The position numbers were made by a program, and so were the translations under genes. The notes under the pieces were generated by a model, which worked only from the letters and a program-made list of their open reading frames with translations, searched no databases and had not been told where the DNA came from. From positions 1 through 40,958 of the forward strand of contig CAZRIE010000030.1 in the NCBI GenBank assembly GCA_964600075.1: a stretch of DNA of 40,958 nucleotides. The letters are read 5' to 3'. Shown piece by piece: positions 17,261 to 25,487 of the stretch. The first letter of the stretch is position 1, and every line of letters begins with the position of its first letter. The DNA comes from CAZRIE01 sp964600075 (GTDB taxonomy: Bacteria; Bacteroidota; Bacteroidia; Flavobacteriales; Flavobacteriaceae).

Positions 17261-18766
17261 ATGAACATAGATTTAAGTAATAACGAAGTTTGGTTCGTAA
17301 CGGGAAGTCAGCATCTTTATGGTTCTGAGACTTTGAATCAAGTTGCAAAAGATGCCATAGAAATCGCGAGTGTTTATGATGCCAATACTTCAATACCGGT
17401 AAAGATTATTTTCAAACCAACAGTAAAGTCTGCCGAAGAAATTCTTGCACTCTGCAAAGAAGCGAACTACGATGATAATTGCGTAGCATTGATTACTTGG
17501 ATGCATACCTTTTCCCCAGCTAAAATGTGGATTTCCGGCCTCTCGGCTCTTCAAAAACCCTTCTTGCATCTACATACCCAATTCAATCGCGATATACCAT
17601 GGAAAACGATTGATATGGATTTTATGAACCTGAACCAATCGGCTCATGGCGGTCGAGAATTCGGGTTTATGGCTTCTAGAATGAGGATTGACCGGAAGGT
17701 CGTCGTGGGACATTGGCAAGACGAAAAAGTGATACAAAAAGTGGCCGATTGGTGCCGAGTTGCCAGTGCGGTTGCCGATTCGAAAAAAATGAAGGTTGCC
17801 CGTTTCGGGGATAATATGCGGCAAGTCGCCGTAACCGATGGTAACAAAGTTTCAGCACAGATCAAGTTCGGTTATGAAGTCAATGGCTATGGCGTTGGAG
17901 ATTTGGTAAAATATATTGACGAAATTTCCGAGAAACAAATCGATACCCTTATTCAGGAATATGAAGATATGTATTCTATTGCGGCTATAATAAAGTCCGA
18001 TGGTAGTATGCAGTCATCATTACGAGATGCGGCAAAGATAGAATTGGGAATGCGAACTTTTTTAACCGAAGGAGGCTTTACGGCGTTCACGAACACCTTT
18101 GAAGATTTGAACGGTATGAAACAACTGCCCGGGATTGCTACGCAGCGTTTGATGGCAAGTGGCTTTGGCTTTGGTGCAGAGGGCGATTGGAAGACTGCGG
18201 CCTTGGTACGCACGATGAAAGTAATGGGTTCAGGTCTTGAAGGAGGCAATAGTTTTATGGAAGATTATACCTATCACTTCGATCCCAATAAAATGACTTG
18301 TTTGGGCTCTCATATGTTGGAGATTTGTCCATCTATTTCAAAAGGTGATGTGTCTTGTGAGATTCATCCTTTGGGCATCGGGGGCAAAGAAGACCCTGCT
18401 CGTCTAGTTTTTAATGCCGGAGCAGGAAAAGCGTTGAATGCTTCCATAGTAGATATGGGTGGCCGTTTCAGGATGTTAGTAAATACTGTCGAAGCCATAG
18501 CGGTTGAACACGACATGCCAAAACTTCCCGTGGCCAGGGTACTTTGGAATCCAAAACCCGATTTGCAAACGGCGGCGACGGCATGGATTTATGGCGGTGG
18601 CGCACATCATACCTGCTACAGTCAGAATATTTCTGCCGAGTCGTTACAGGATTTTGCCGAAATTATGGATATCGAATTCCTAATGATTGATGAAAAAACC
18701 GATTTGTATCGCTTTAAACAAGAACTTCGCTGGAACGAAGCCGCCTTTATGCTCAAAGGGTTTTAA
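17261..18766 (+). CDS. araA: L-arabinose isomerase
   Basis: This enzyme isomerises L-arabinose to L-ribulose, the first step of the pathway, using Mn2+. At 501 aa it is the length of the E. coli enzyme. Recognisable blocks are EVWFVTGSQHLYG at the N-terminus, WMHTFSPAKMWI, LHTQFNRDIPW, MDFMNLNQSAHGGREFGF, and the metal/active-site region with EGGFTAFTNTFEDL, EGGNSFMEDYTYHF, GSHMLEICPS and YGGGAHHTCYS. It is the last gene of araB-araD-symporter-araA. The gene ends 38 bp from the convergent secreted-protein gene. A weak hairpin (ATAACCATTA/TAGTGGCTAT) in that gap may stop transcription. No local AraR-type regulator gene is in the window. Confidence 0.96.
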   Translation: MNIDLSNNEVWFVTGSQHLYGSETLNQVAKDAIEIASVYDANTSIPVKIIFKPTVKSAEEILALCKEANYDDNCVALITWMHTFSPAKMWISGLSALQKPFLHLHTQFNRDIPWKTIDMDFMNLNQSAHGGREFGFMASRMRIDRKVVVGHWQDEKVIQKVADWCRVASAVADSKKMKVARFGDNMRQVAVTDGNKVSAQIKFGYEVNGYGVGDLVKYIDEISEKQIDTLIQEYEDMYSIAAIIKSDGSMQSSLRDAAKIELGMRTFLTEGGFTAFTNTFEDLNGMKQLPGIATQRLMASGFGFGAEGDWKTAALVRTMKVMGSGLEGGNSFMEDYTYHFDPNKMTCLGSHMLEICPSISKGDVSCEIHPLGIGGKEDPARLVFNAGAGKALNASIVDMGGRFRMLVNTVEAIAVEHDMPKLPVARVLWNPKPDLQTAATAWIYGGGAHHTCYSQNISAESLQDFAEIMDIEFLMIDEKTDLYRFKQELRWNEAAFMLKGF

Positions 18767-18804
18767 TTGACCGACCAATAACCATTAGCGTGTATGTGTA
18801 GTGG

Positions 18805-19671
18805 CTATTTATTCACGGTGATCAACACGGCTTCGCAGCTCTTCAAATCGGAATTTAATATAATTTTTTCGGAAGTTACACCATCCGTAATTTCTATTGA
18901 CACCGTATTTGGAGGTGCCTTTCCGAGGTTATGGGCATAAAGAAGTAGTTCATTAGGCTTGTTGGGATTCAATGTAACGGCTATGTTCTTCTTCCAATAA
19001 GTCAGCAAATATTTTGAGATTATGGTCTCGCCATTGAGGTATATCGATACGATATCATTGTCTTGACGACCGTGATCCCATATGTCGATGCTTATATTTT
19101 CGCTTTCGAAAACCACTTCCTTTATATAAGAAATATTTCTGCCATCGAAGTCCTTAGGTTTTGAGACGTCTGTATTTTTTGGGCTAACGGCTGATGTACT
19201 GGCTATTTTACGAGCATCTGACGCCGCATTGATAATTGAAAAATAGGGTGTGGCGAACTTTGCAATTGAATATTTATTATCTGGAAAGAGTTCGATGCCT
19301 ACTACTTGATAGGTGTTTCCCGATCCAATATTCTTGGCCAATTTGATGCCATCGGTAGAAAAGGTATTCTTGAAAGTACCCAGTTCTTGTACGACCATGT
19401 CATTGCGGGTCAGAAAGAACCTTATCGATTTATCGGCTCCGATATTTTTGGTTTTCCATTCGATTTTTGCCGGCTTGTCGATTGTCCATGACGTGGTCGC
19501 ATTTGGATGCGTAATTTCAAGAGATGACTTATCCGTACTTTTTTTTAGACCATCAGCTATGTAGATGACGTTTTCAAAGTTCACGTATAAATCGGAAACA
19601 GATGGGGGAGCGTACCCTAGGGCAAATTGGCACAAGAACAAGTAAAACGATAAAAAATAATTACTTCTCAT
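18805..19671 (-). CDS. Secreted two-domain beta-sandwich protein of unknown function
   Basis: A 288-aa exported protein (signal peptide about 1-20, LSFYLFLCQFALGYA). Residues about 48-150 (ITHPNATTSWTIDKPAKIEW, GTFKNTFSTDGIKLAKNIGS, YQVVGIELFPDNKYSIAKF) resemble the Ig-like Kre9/Knh1-type fold also found in bacterial surface proteins. The C-terminal part (about 185-288: FESENISIDIWDHGRQDNDI, VSIYLNGE, LLLYAHNLGKAPPNTVSIEI) is a domain seen at the ends of many secreted Bacteroidota proteins. No catalytic residues are evident, so a binding or structural role is likelier than an enzyme. It is a single gene, convergent with araA. Confidence 0.6.
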   Translation of the reverse strand: MRSNYFLSFYLFLCQFALGYAPPSVSDLYVNFENVIYIADGLKKSTDKSSLEITHPNATTSWTIDKPAKIEWKTKNIGADKSIRFFLTRNDMVVQELGTFKNTFSTDGIKLAKNIGSGNTYQVVGIELFPDNKYSIAKFATPYFSIINAASDARKIASTSAVSPKNTDVSKPKDFDGRNISYIKEVVFESENISIDIWDHGRQDNDIVSIYLNGETIISKYLLTYWKKNIAVTLNPNKPNELLLYAHNLGKAPPNTVSIEITDGVTSEKIILNSDLKSCEAVLITVNK

Positions 19672-19856
19672 TTTGAGATTAGCTAGGTGCTACTGCCTTA
19701 TTAACGAACATTCATATAAAATGTTGGGGCAGTTTTATATTTTTTTGCGAAAGCCATTGAGTTCCATTCTTGCTGAACGCCTGACCAATTTACATGATTT
19801 TATTCGTAGTTTTAAAAGTGTTATCATTATTTTAGAGCGTTGCGTCAATAAAAAAA

Positions 19857-20789
19857 ATGTATAAAGAGCTCTTACTTGAATGCCACAACAGAATTCGGGC
19901 ACATATTCACCGTACTCCTGTACTTTCTTCTCGATTGATCGACCAAATGGCGGAAACTGAAATAGTTTTCAAATGTGAGAACTTTCAAAGGGGCGGTGCC
20001 TATAAAGCAAGGGGCGCGACTAATGCGGTTTTACAGTTAAGTGAGGCGCAAAAAAATAATGGTGTAGTAACACACTCTTCCGGAAATTTTGCCCAGGCCC
20101 TTTCATTGGCCGCAAAAAGAATAGGGGTAAAGGCTTATATCGTCATGCCATCTACGGCACCTCTGATAAAGAAAAATGCAGTTTTGGAGTATGGTGGAAA
20201 GATTATTGAATGCGAACCGACTCTTCAGGCGAGAAATAAGGCGGCCAAAACAATCGAACTCGAAACAGGGGCTACTTTTATTCATCCATCAAACGACGAA
20301 AATGTAATTATAGGCCAAGGAACGGCTTGTATGGAATTTCTAGAAGAGCATTCGGATCTGGCTTGTATAATTGCCCCGGTAGGTGGTGGTGGTCTGATCG
20401 CAGGTACATCTTTGGCTGCCAACTATTTTGGAAACGCTTGTAAGGTAATCGGGGGTGAACCTTTCGAGGTTGACGACGCTTACCGTTCTCTGCAAAGTGG
20501 CGTAATAGAATCGAATGCAACCACAAATACAATTGCCGACGGACTCAAGACTCAACTAGGGGATAAAAGTTTCCCCATAATCCAGAAATATGTACAAGAG
20601 ATCATAAGAGTAACGGAAGCGGAAATCGTGGTCGCAATGCAATTGGTATGGGAGCGTATGAAAATCGTTATCGAACCTTCGAGTGCAGTGGCCTTAGCCG
20701 TCGTTTTGCGAGAAAAGGAAAAGTTCAGGAATCGGAAAGTTGGGATTATCATTTCTGGGGGCAACGTAGATTTCCGATTTCCGCGATAG
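19857..20789 (+). CDS. PLP-dependent serine/threonine dehydratase or serine racemase-like enzyme
   Basis: A 310-aa fold type II PLP enzyme. The Schiff-base lysine is K50 in ENFQRGGAYKARGA. SSGNFAQAL (74-82) forms the cofactor/substrate loop, and the glycine-rich phosphate cradle is GGGGL (176-180). EPFEVDDAYRSL matches the metal-binding region of serine racemase and 3-hydroxyaspartate ammonia-lyase. The short length means there is no C-terminal ACT regulatory domain, which argues against biosynthetic IlvA and for the racemase, catabolic dehydratase or hydroxyaspartate group. The exact substrate (serine, threonine or hydroxyaspartate) cannot be settled by eye. It is a single gene, 58 bp before the Tat-type oxidoreductase, which it may not be functionally linked to. 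Confidence 0.85.
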   Translation: MYKELLLECHNRIRAHIHRTPVLSSRLIDQMAETEIVFKCENFQRGGAYKARGATNAVLQLSEAQKNNGVVTHSSGNFAQALSLAAKRIGVKAYIVMPSTAPLIKKNAVLEYGGKIIECEPTLQARNKAAKTIELETGATFIHPSNDENVIIGQGTACMEFLEEHSDLACIIAPVGGGGLIAGTSLAANYFGNACKVIGGEPFEVDDAYRSLQSGVIESNATTNTIADGLKTQLGDKSFPIIQKYVQEIIRVTEAEIVVAMQLVWERMKIVIEPSSAVALAVVLREKEKFRNRKVGIIISGGNVDFRFPR

Positions 20790-20847
20790 AAATATTCTTT
20801 AGTATCATTTATTACATTATTTTTAAGACAAAATCAAATACACTACC

Positions 20848-21960
20848 ATGGGAACACGAAGAAATTTTTTGGAAAAACTTACCGTTTCGGCCGTTGGCCT
20901 TCCACTTTTATATCATCCGTCAAATCTTTTTGCTGCTTCTGGAGAACCTTATGAGGGCCCTATTTTAAAAGTGGCGATAATGGGTCTTGGGAGTTACGGT
21001 ACTCGAGTAGCAGAGGCTATGAAAGATTGTAAACGGGCCAAGTTGGTTGGGGTGATTAGTGGCACACCTTCCAAAATTAGCGACTGGCAAGCGAAATATG
21101 GTATTCCAAAGAAGAACTGCTACAATTACGAAAATTTCGATGCTATAAAGGATAATTCCGATATCGATGCCGTTTATGTCATTACTCCAAACGGACTTCA
21201 TAAAGACCAATCGATTCGTGTTGCCAAAGCGGGTAAGCAAGTTATCTGCGAAAAACCTATGGGCATTAACGCAGCGGAAGGCCAAGCCATGGTCGATGCC
21301 TGCAAAGCCGCCAATGTAAAACTATTGATCGGTTACCGTATGCACTATGAACCGAAAACTATGGCTGTTATTCAAATGCGAAAAGATGGCGAATTCGGGA
21401 AACCCAAATTCTTTCAAGGCCAATCTGGCTTTGTAATTGGCGATCCCACCCAATGGCGATTAAATAAGGAATTGGCTGGCGGCGGCGCTATGATGGATAT
21501 TGGTATCTACTCTATCAACGGCTCGCGCTATATGTTGGGCGAAGATCCTATTTGGGTAACGGCACAGGAAACCAAAACGGACCCTGTTAAATTTAAGGAA
21601 GGTGTTGACGAGACCATTCAGTTTCAAATGGGATTCCCAAGCGGTGCCGTGGCCAATTGCCTATCAACCTACAATATGAGAAATCTTGACCGGTTTTTTA
21701 TGACCGGTGAAAAGGGTTGGGTAGAAATGAGACCCTCAACGGGTTATGGCCCTATCGAAGGTCGCACGCACAATGGTAAACTTACCCAGCCCCATGTCAC
21801 CCATCAGACATTACAAATGGACGGTATGGCCCAGCTTATTTTTGAAGGTGTACAGCCTATTGTGCCCGTAAACGGGGAAGAAGGTGTAAAAGACATGAAA
21901 ATCATCGATGCCATATTTGAGGCCGTAAAGACTGGTGGGAAGGTTGCGATAAAGGTATAA
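20848..21960 (+). CDS. Tat-exported Gfo/Idh/MocA family oxidoreductase
   Basis: A 370-aa protein that begins with a twin-arginine signal (MGTRRNFLEKLTVSAVGLPL, cleavage near residue 30). An NAD(P)-binding Rossmann domain follows (VAIMGLGSYGTRVAEAM, 42-58), then the family's CEKPMG motif (134-139) and the substrate-domain block GGGAMMDIGIY (211-221). Tat export with bound cofactor is the pattern of glucose-fructose oxidoreductase, so this enzyme probably oxidises or epimerises a sugar in the periplasm with a non-exchanging nucleotide. It is convergent with the DUF1080 gene, with only 12 bp between them. A TAATGGA/TCCATTA inverted repeat spans that junction. Together they suit a 3-keto-sugar pathway; the substrate is unknown. 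Confidence 0.88.
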   Translation: MGTRRNFLEKLTVSAVGLPLLYHPSNLFAASGEPYEGPILKVAIMGLGSYGTRVAEAMKDCKRAKLVGVISGTPSKISDWQAKYGIPKKNCYNYENFDAIKDNSDIDAVYVITPNGLHKDQSIRVAKAGKQVICEKPMGINAAEGQAMVDACKAANVKLLIGYRMHYEPKTMAVIQMRKDGEFGKPKFFQGQSGFVIGDPTQWRLNKELAGGGAMMDIGIYSINGSRYMLGEDPIWVTAQETKTDPVKFKEGVDETIQFQMGFPSGAVANCLSTYNMRNLDRFFMTGEKGWVEMRPSTGYGPIEGRTHNGKLTQPHVTHQTLQMDGMAQLIFEGVQPIVPVNGEEGVKDMKIIDAIFEAVKTGGKVAIKV

Positions 21961-21972
21961 TGGACTAGGAAT

Positions 21973-22800
21973 CTAATATTCCATTAGTTCGATTTTTCGA
22001 AAATCGATAGGATGACTGTTCGATTGTAAGGAGATATAACCTCCTTTTACGGCAGTGTCTCCGTTTTCCATCAAGGTTTTGGCTGTTTCATTTTTGGGGT
22101 CATAGGTTGGGTTGGCATAACTTAGAATTTCTTCGCCATTTACATAATGGGTAATTTGTCCATCTTTGATATCGATTTCGAGCGTTACCCACTGGTCTCC
22201 ATGAAAGGCTCTTGAAATTGTTGGCTGAATACAGGTTGTGCTATTCTTTTCGCCGTTTATTTCAAAAGACATTCCGTTGGCACAGGCTGCACCGACGGGT
22301 CGGTCTTCGCTACCGCTGCTGCCGTGCAGATTGTATTCGAGACAGACCGGAAAAGGTTGGTTCAATTTTTGGGTTTCCGGTGGTTGCCCGTGAAATTGGA
22401 TACCGCTATCACGATAGCCCCACTTAGGCGCACCGGGTGCGGTTTCGCCTACGAATCGATATTCTACTTTCAATCGATAATCCGAGAGTTTTTTGTTATA
22501 ATAGAACGTGCCAAAGCGGTCGTTCAGATCTTCTCCATAACCGTCATAGCGGATGCTCAAGATACTGTCTTCGACCCGAAAGGTATTCCCGAAGTTTTCG
22601 CCTAAAGGGTAGCTGGTTATTTTCATCGTCCAGCCTTCCAGATCCTTTCCGTTGAACAGGGAAACCCAGTTTTCTTTTTGCGAATTTTCAACTGCTACTT
22701 TGGAATTGTTTTGTTTTTCGGCTTTTTTATCCCGGCAAGAAATACATCCGATGGCTATAAAAAGAAGTAAAAGGAGTCTATTTTTTACTGGAAGTATCAT
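21973..22800 (-). CDS. DUF1080 lipoprotein (3-keto-disaccharide hydrolase family)
   Basis: A 275-aa lipoprotein. The signal MILPVKNRLLLLLFIAIGCISC has a lipobox-like cysteine near residue 22. The mature domain is a DUF1080 (PF06439) concanavalin-like beta-sandwich: WVSLFNGKDLEGW (about 46-58), FGTFYYNKKLSDYRLKVEYR, WGYRDSGIQFHGQP, CLEYNLHGSS, HGDQWVTLEIDIKDGQITHY with VNGEEIL, and GGYISLQSNSHPIDFRKIEL. Family members cleave 3-keto-glycosides produced by Gfo/Idh-type dehydrogenases. Here it sits next to two Gfo/Idh genes, supporting that role by context. It is transcribed toward the Tat-exported oxidoreductase and is probably held at the cell envelope. Confidence 0.88.
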   Translation of the reverse strand: MILPVKNRLLLLLFIAIGCISCRDKKAEKQNNSKVAVENSQKENWVSLFNGKDLEGWTMKITSYPLGENFGNTFRVEDSILSIRYDGYGEDLNDRFGTFYYNKKLSDYRLKVEYRFVGETAPGAPKWGYRDSGIQFHGQPPETQKLNQPFPVCLEYNLHGSSGSEDRPVGAACANGMSFEINGEKNSTTCIQPTISRAFHGDQWVTLEIDIKDGQITHYVNGEEILSYANPTYDPKNETAKTLMENGDTAVKGGYISLQSNSHPIDFRKIELMEY

Positions 22801-23138
22801 CAGCCGTTTTTTATGAAATTCACCCTAAAAGTAAACATATTTCGAAACAGCCTCTAAATACTCAAGCAATACTATACACTAGATTCGCGATACCGCGATA
22901 TAAAGACCAAAACGAAGAAATTGACCGGAAAGCTTTCAACTGTTTTTTATATTTTTTTCGTTAATCTTGAAGTGTCGAATGTAAAAATTCAAAAAGTATT
23001 TCAGCAAAAGAAAAAGGATAAAGTTCGCGCGAATGATTAAGTTTGAAAGGAGCGGTTTTTGAACCGGATTGTAATTATTGAATTTCAATCTGTCTGTCGT
23101 AAGACTTGATACTTGCACTTGAATTTTAAAGATCATCT
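22801..23138. other. Divergent intergenic region, no gene seen
   Basis: This gap separates the divergent DUF1080 lipoprotein and cytosolic Gfo/Idh genes and should hold both promoters. On the minus strand TATGTTTA (near 22834-22841) is one base from the Bacteroidota -7 consensus and could serve the lipoprotein gene. A 66-codon minus-strand frame at 22936-23136 is AT-biased, lacks family features and is probably not a gene. Nothing else was noticed. Confidence 0.35.
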
Positions 23139-24329
23139 ATGAACATCGCCATGCTCGGCTCAGGCTTTATCGCCCGCTTTTATGCCGAAACGCTACATGC
23201 CCAACGAAGAACCGATCGCATAACCAGTGTTTATTCCAGAAATCTGGAAAATTCCAAACGTTTTGCCGACGATTATCAACTGCCGCACCATACCAACGTC
23301 ATGCAGGAAGCCATTAACCGCGAAGACATCGATGTGGTGTTGATTTCTCTTCCAAATCACTTGCATGAAGCTGCAGTCGCAGAATGCGTTAAGGCGAAAA
23401 AACATGTAATCTGTACCAAGCCCTTGGGAAGAACAGCCGCCGAGGCCAAACGTATGTTAGATATGGTGGAGGAGGCTGGCATATTCGGGGGCTATTTAGA
23501 AGACCTTTGTTACACTCCCAAATTTTTGAAGTCGCTCGAAAGTGTAAAGCAAGGCAGTATCGGGCGGGTGCTCTGGGCAAAATCCCGAGAGACACATCCG
23601 GGGCCACATAGCGATTGGTTCTGGGACAAAGAAAAATCAGGTGGCGGAGCAATCATTGATTTGGGTTGCCATTGTGTCGAAATTAGCCGAAATTTTATCG
23701 GGAAGAATGTAAAACCATTGGAGGTGATGTGCTGGGCCGATACCCAGGTCCATCCTATTGATGCAGAAGACCATGCCATTGGTTTGGTTAAATATGCCAA
23801 CGGTGCAATCGGTCAGTTCGAAGTAAGTTGGGTATTTCGTGGTGGTATGGATTTACGCGATGAGATTATGGGCACTGAAGGTACCATTTGGGTCAATAGC
23901 TTTTTGCGCACCGGTTTCGAGATGTTTACCACAGGTGAGGGCGATGCCTATGTCGCAGAAAAGGCCGAGGTGAACAAAGGATGGTTGTTTCCGGTGGGGG
24001 ACGAATCCCACGAATTAGGCTACCCCCATATGTTTACCGATATGTTCACGGCCATTGAAGAAAATCGAGATCCGCAAGAAACCTTTTACGATGGTTATGT
24101 GGTCAATGCGATATTGGATGCCGCCTATAAATCGGCCGTAACAAAATTATGGGAACCGGTAATTTTAGAAGACTGGCGGGGCGATCAGCCTGAAATAGCT
24201 ACAAAAGAATTTACTTCGTACAATGACGATTATTATTTAATCAAGGAAGAGGTGTTGCCAAACGGAGACAACAAACTGATTCTAAAACATAAGGTTTCCG
24301 GAGAAGTTATTCAAAAAACGGACTCCTAA
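23139..24329 (+). CDS. Cytosolic Gfo/Idh/MocA family oxidoreductase
   Basis: A 396-aa protein without a signal peptide. The NAD(P)-binding motif is MLGSGFIARFYAETLH (5-20). The position of the usual EKP motif reads CTKPLG (92-97), with Thr replacing Glu, while the Lys is kept. The C-terminal domain has HSDWFWDKEKSGGGAIIDLG and CHCVE (167-181, with a His in the active-site helix) and a strand-rich region with GQFEVSWVFRGGMDLRDEIM. It probably oxidises or reduces a sugar or sugar acid in the cytosol, downstream of the periplasmic enzymes. Its stop codon overlaps the stop of the convergent PhyH gene by 3 nt (CTAA), a compact tail-to-tail arrangement. The substrate is unknown. Confidence 0.87.
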   Translation: MNIAMLGSGFIARFYAETLHAQRRTDRITSVYSRNLENSKRFADDYQLPHHTNVMQEAINREDIDVVLISLPNHLHEAAVAECVKAKKHVICTKPLGRTAAEAKRMLDMVEEAGIFGGYLEDLCYTPKFLKSLESVKQGSIGRVLWAKSRETHPGPHSDWFWDKEKSGGGAIIDLGCHCVEISRNFIGKNVKPLEVMCWADTQVHPIDAEDHAIGLVKYANGAIGQFEVSWVFRGGMDLRDEIMGTEGTIWVNSFLRTGFEMFTTGEGDAYVAEKAEVNKGWLFPVGDESHELGYPHMFTDMFTAIEENRDPQETFYDGYVVNAILDAAYKSAVTKLWEPVILEDWRGDQPEIATKEFTSYNDDYYLIKEEVLPNGDNKLILKHKVSGEVIQKTDS

Positions 24330-25153
24330 GGTTTTAGTTTTTCAATCGTTTGATCACTCTCGGGATTTACCCAATCCGATTCTGGATTTTCGTTAAATCC
24401 GTTTAGGTTGGAATTTTTTATCGCATCTGTACCTACTTTTACCAAAGGGGTATAACTGGCGTGCTGCCCTTCTTTGTAAGGATTATTTCGCGCAGCATTA
24501 TAGCAACAAATAAGTGACCAACGGGAATAATCTGATCGGTTTTGATCTGATCGGTGCAAAATATTACAATCAAAGAACATAGCATCACCGGGCTCCATTT
24601 CACAATACACCAACGGAAATTTTTCCTTAGCGACATTGACACGCTCCATGTCGGCCCCGGCCTGATCCCCACTCAATGAATGTTCCACCCGACCCATCGC
24701 ATGGGATCCTCGAAGCACCTGTAAGCATCCGTTTTCCTTGGTGGCCTTATCCACCGCAATGGTAACACTGGTCAAAAGGGGTTGCAAGAGGCCAAAATTG
24801 TACCAATAGCCATAATCTTGGTGCCAGGTCCATGCGCCGCCGACCTTGGCATCTTTGAGGATCATCTTGGAATGGTAATGATATGCTTCTCCTTCCAACA
24901 GCTCTTCAGCAACATTCACAATACGCTCGCTTCGAGCAAACGCTCCGTAGATATTATCGCCTGGATGGTTCCAAATGGAAAGGCGTACCGTACCACCCTC
25001 GCCATCTGCGCGTCCGTAGGAACGTTTGTCAAGTTCTCGATCCGCTAGAGCGGCATTTTTGAGCTTTCCGATTTCTTCCTGATCAAAAAGATTCTTAAGC
25101 AGAAGATAGCCGTCTTTTCTATAGGCTTGTAACTGTTCTTGGGTCAATGTCAT
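24326..25153 (-). CDS. Phytanoyl-CoA dioxygenase (PhyH) family Fe(II)/2-oxoglutarate enzyme
   Basis: A 275-aa cytosolic protein of the PhyH family. The metal triad is complete: H111-x-D113 in WTWHQDYGYW and H200 in DCNILHRSDQN. R211 in YSRWSL is in the 2-oxoglutarate carboxylate-binding position. AVDKATKENGCLQVLRGSH is the conserved family block. Relatives hydroxylate or oxidatively demethylate small molecules such as ectoine, modified sugars or phosphonates. Formaldehyde and formate-type oxidation genes lie further along, so an O- or N-demethylase producing formaldehyde is a reasonable but unproven idea. The gene is convergent with the cytosolic Gfo/Idh gene. Confidence 0.88.
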   Translation of the reverse strand: MTLTQEQLQAYRKDGYLLLKNLFDQEEIGKLKNAALADRELDKRSYGRADGEGGTVRLSIWNHPGDNIYGAFARSERIVNVAEELLEGEAYHYHSKMILKDAKVGGAWTWHQDYGYWYNFGLLQPLLTSVTIAVDKATKENGCLQVLRGSHAMGRVEHSLSGDQAGADMERVNVAKEKFPLVYCEMEPGDAMFFDCNILHRSDQNRSDYSRWSLICCYNAARNNPYKEGQHASYTPLVKVGTDAIKNSNLNGFNENPESDWVNPESDQTIEKLKP

Positions 25154-25202
25154 CGTATGGAATTATAAAGCCTGATTTCTACTGTTCAGAATGCTAAAAT
25201 TA

Positions 25203-25210
25203 CAAAATTA
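25203..25210 (-). promoter_or_regulatory. Predicted promoter -7 box of the PhyH gene
   Basis: On the minus strand the bases read TAATTTTG, an exact TAnnTTTG match. A TTA triplet lies 20 nt upstream in the -33 position. The box is 49 bp before the PhyH start codon. Confidence 0.45.
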
Positions 25211-25370
25211 TAAATAGCGAGACTGCTCCCTAACTCAGAAGTAACGTTCTCTCATTGTATGTTTTTAAGGGGATGTTCCCTTTTAGTTTTGAAGCATCTA
25301 AAACATTTGAAATATGTAGTACGTCTAAAAAAAACAAAGCCCTAAAATGAAAACAGAATAGCCGGCAACT

Positions 25371-25451
25371 AAAAAGAGCCTTATCGTTAGACAAGGCTCT
25401 TTTACGAGAACACTATATGAAAATGAAAAATTTTACTCTTGGTTAATTAGT
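25371..25451 (-). ncRNA. Predicted small RNA, copy A (about 81 nt)
   Basis: Read on the minus strand, transcription from the box at 25458-25465 would begin near 25451. It would cross the stretch shared with copy B (UUUUUCAUUUUCAUAUAGUG, then UUCUCGUA) and end in the hairpin AAAGAGCCTTGTC-TAAC-GATAAGGCTCTTT followed by a T-run. Promoter, invariant body and terminator occur in the same order in copy B. The substitutions fall in the hairpin, where each copy keeps 12 of 13 pairs. No protein of useful size is encoded. The family was not identified; comparison with Rfam Bacteroidota motifs (for example Flavo-1) is the first test. Confidence 0.6.
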
Positions 25452-25457
25452 ACATGT

Positions 25458-25487
25458 CAAACATACTAAGTGTTCACTGCTTCTCAA
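25458..25487 (-). promoter_or_regulatory. Promoter of sRNA copy A
   Basis: On the minus strand the sequence has TTG (25485-25487), a 19-nt spacer and TATGTTTG (25458-25465). This matches both the -33 and -7 elements of Bacteroidota promoters. The conserved block 25495-25521 lies just upstream and would suit an activator site. Confidence 0.65.

Noticed and set aside
22936..23136. 66-codon minus-strand frame in the divergent gap
   Set aside because: AT-driven composition and no homology pattern; it would occupy the promoter region of the cytosolic Gfo/Idh gene.
25418..25447. Tiny plus-strand frame MKMKNFTLG in element A (MKMKNFIS in B) as a leader peptide
   Set aside because: The shared part is only six codons, ends differ, and the promoter and terminator signals point to the opposite strand. 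It might still be a relic of a gene start.
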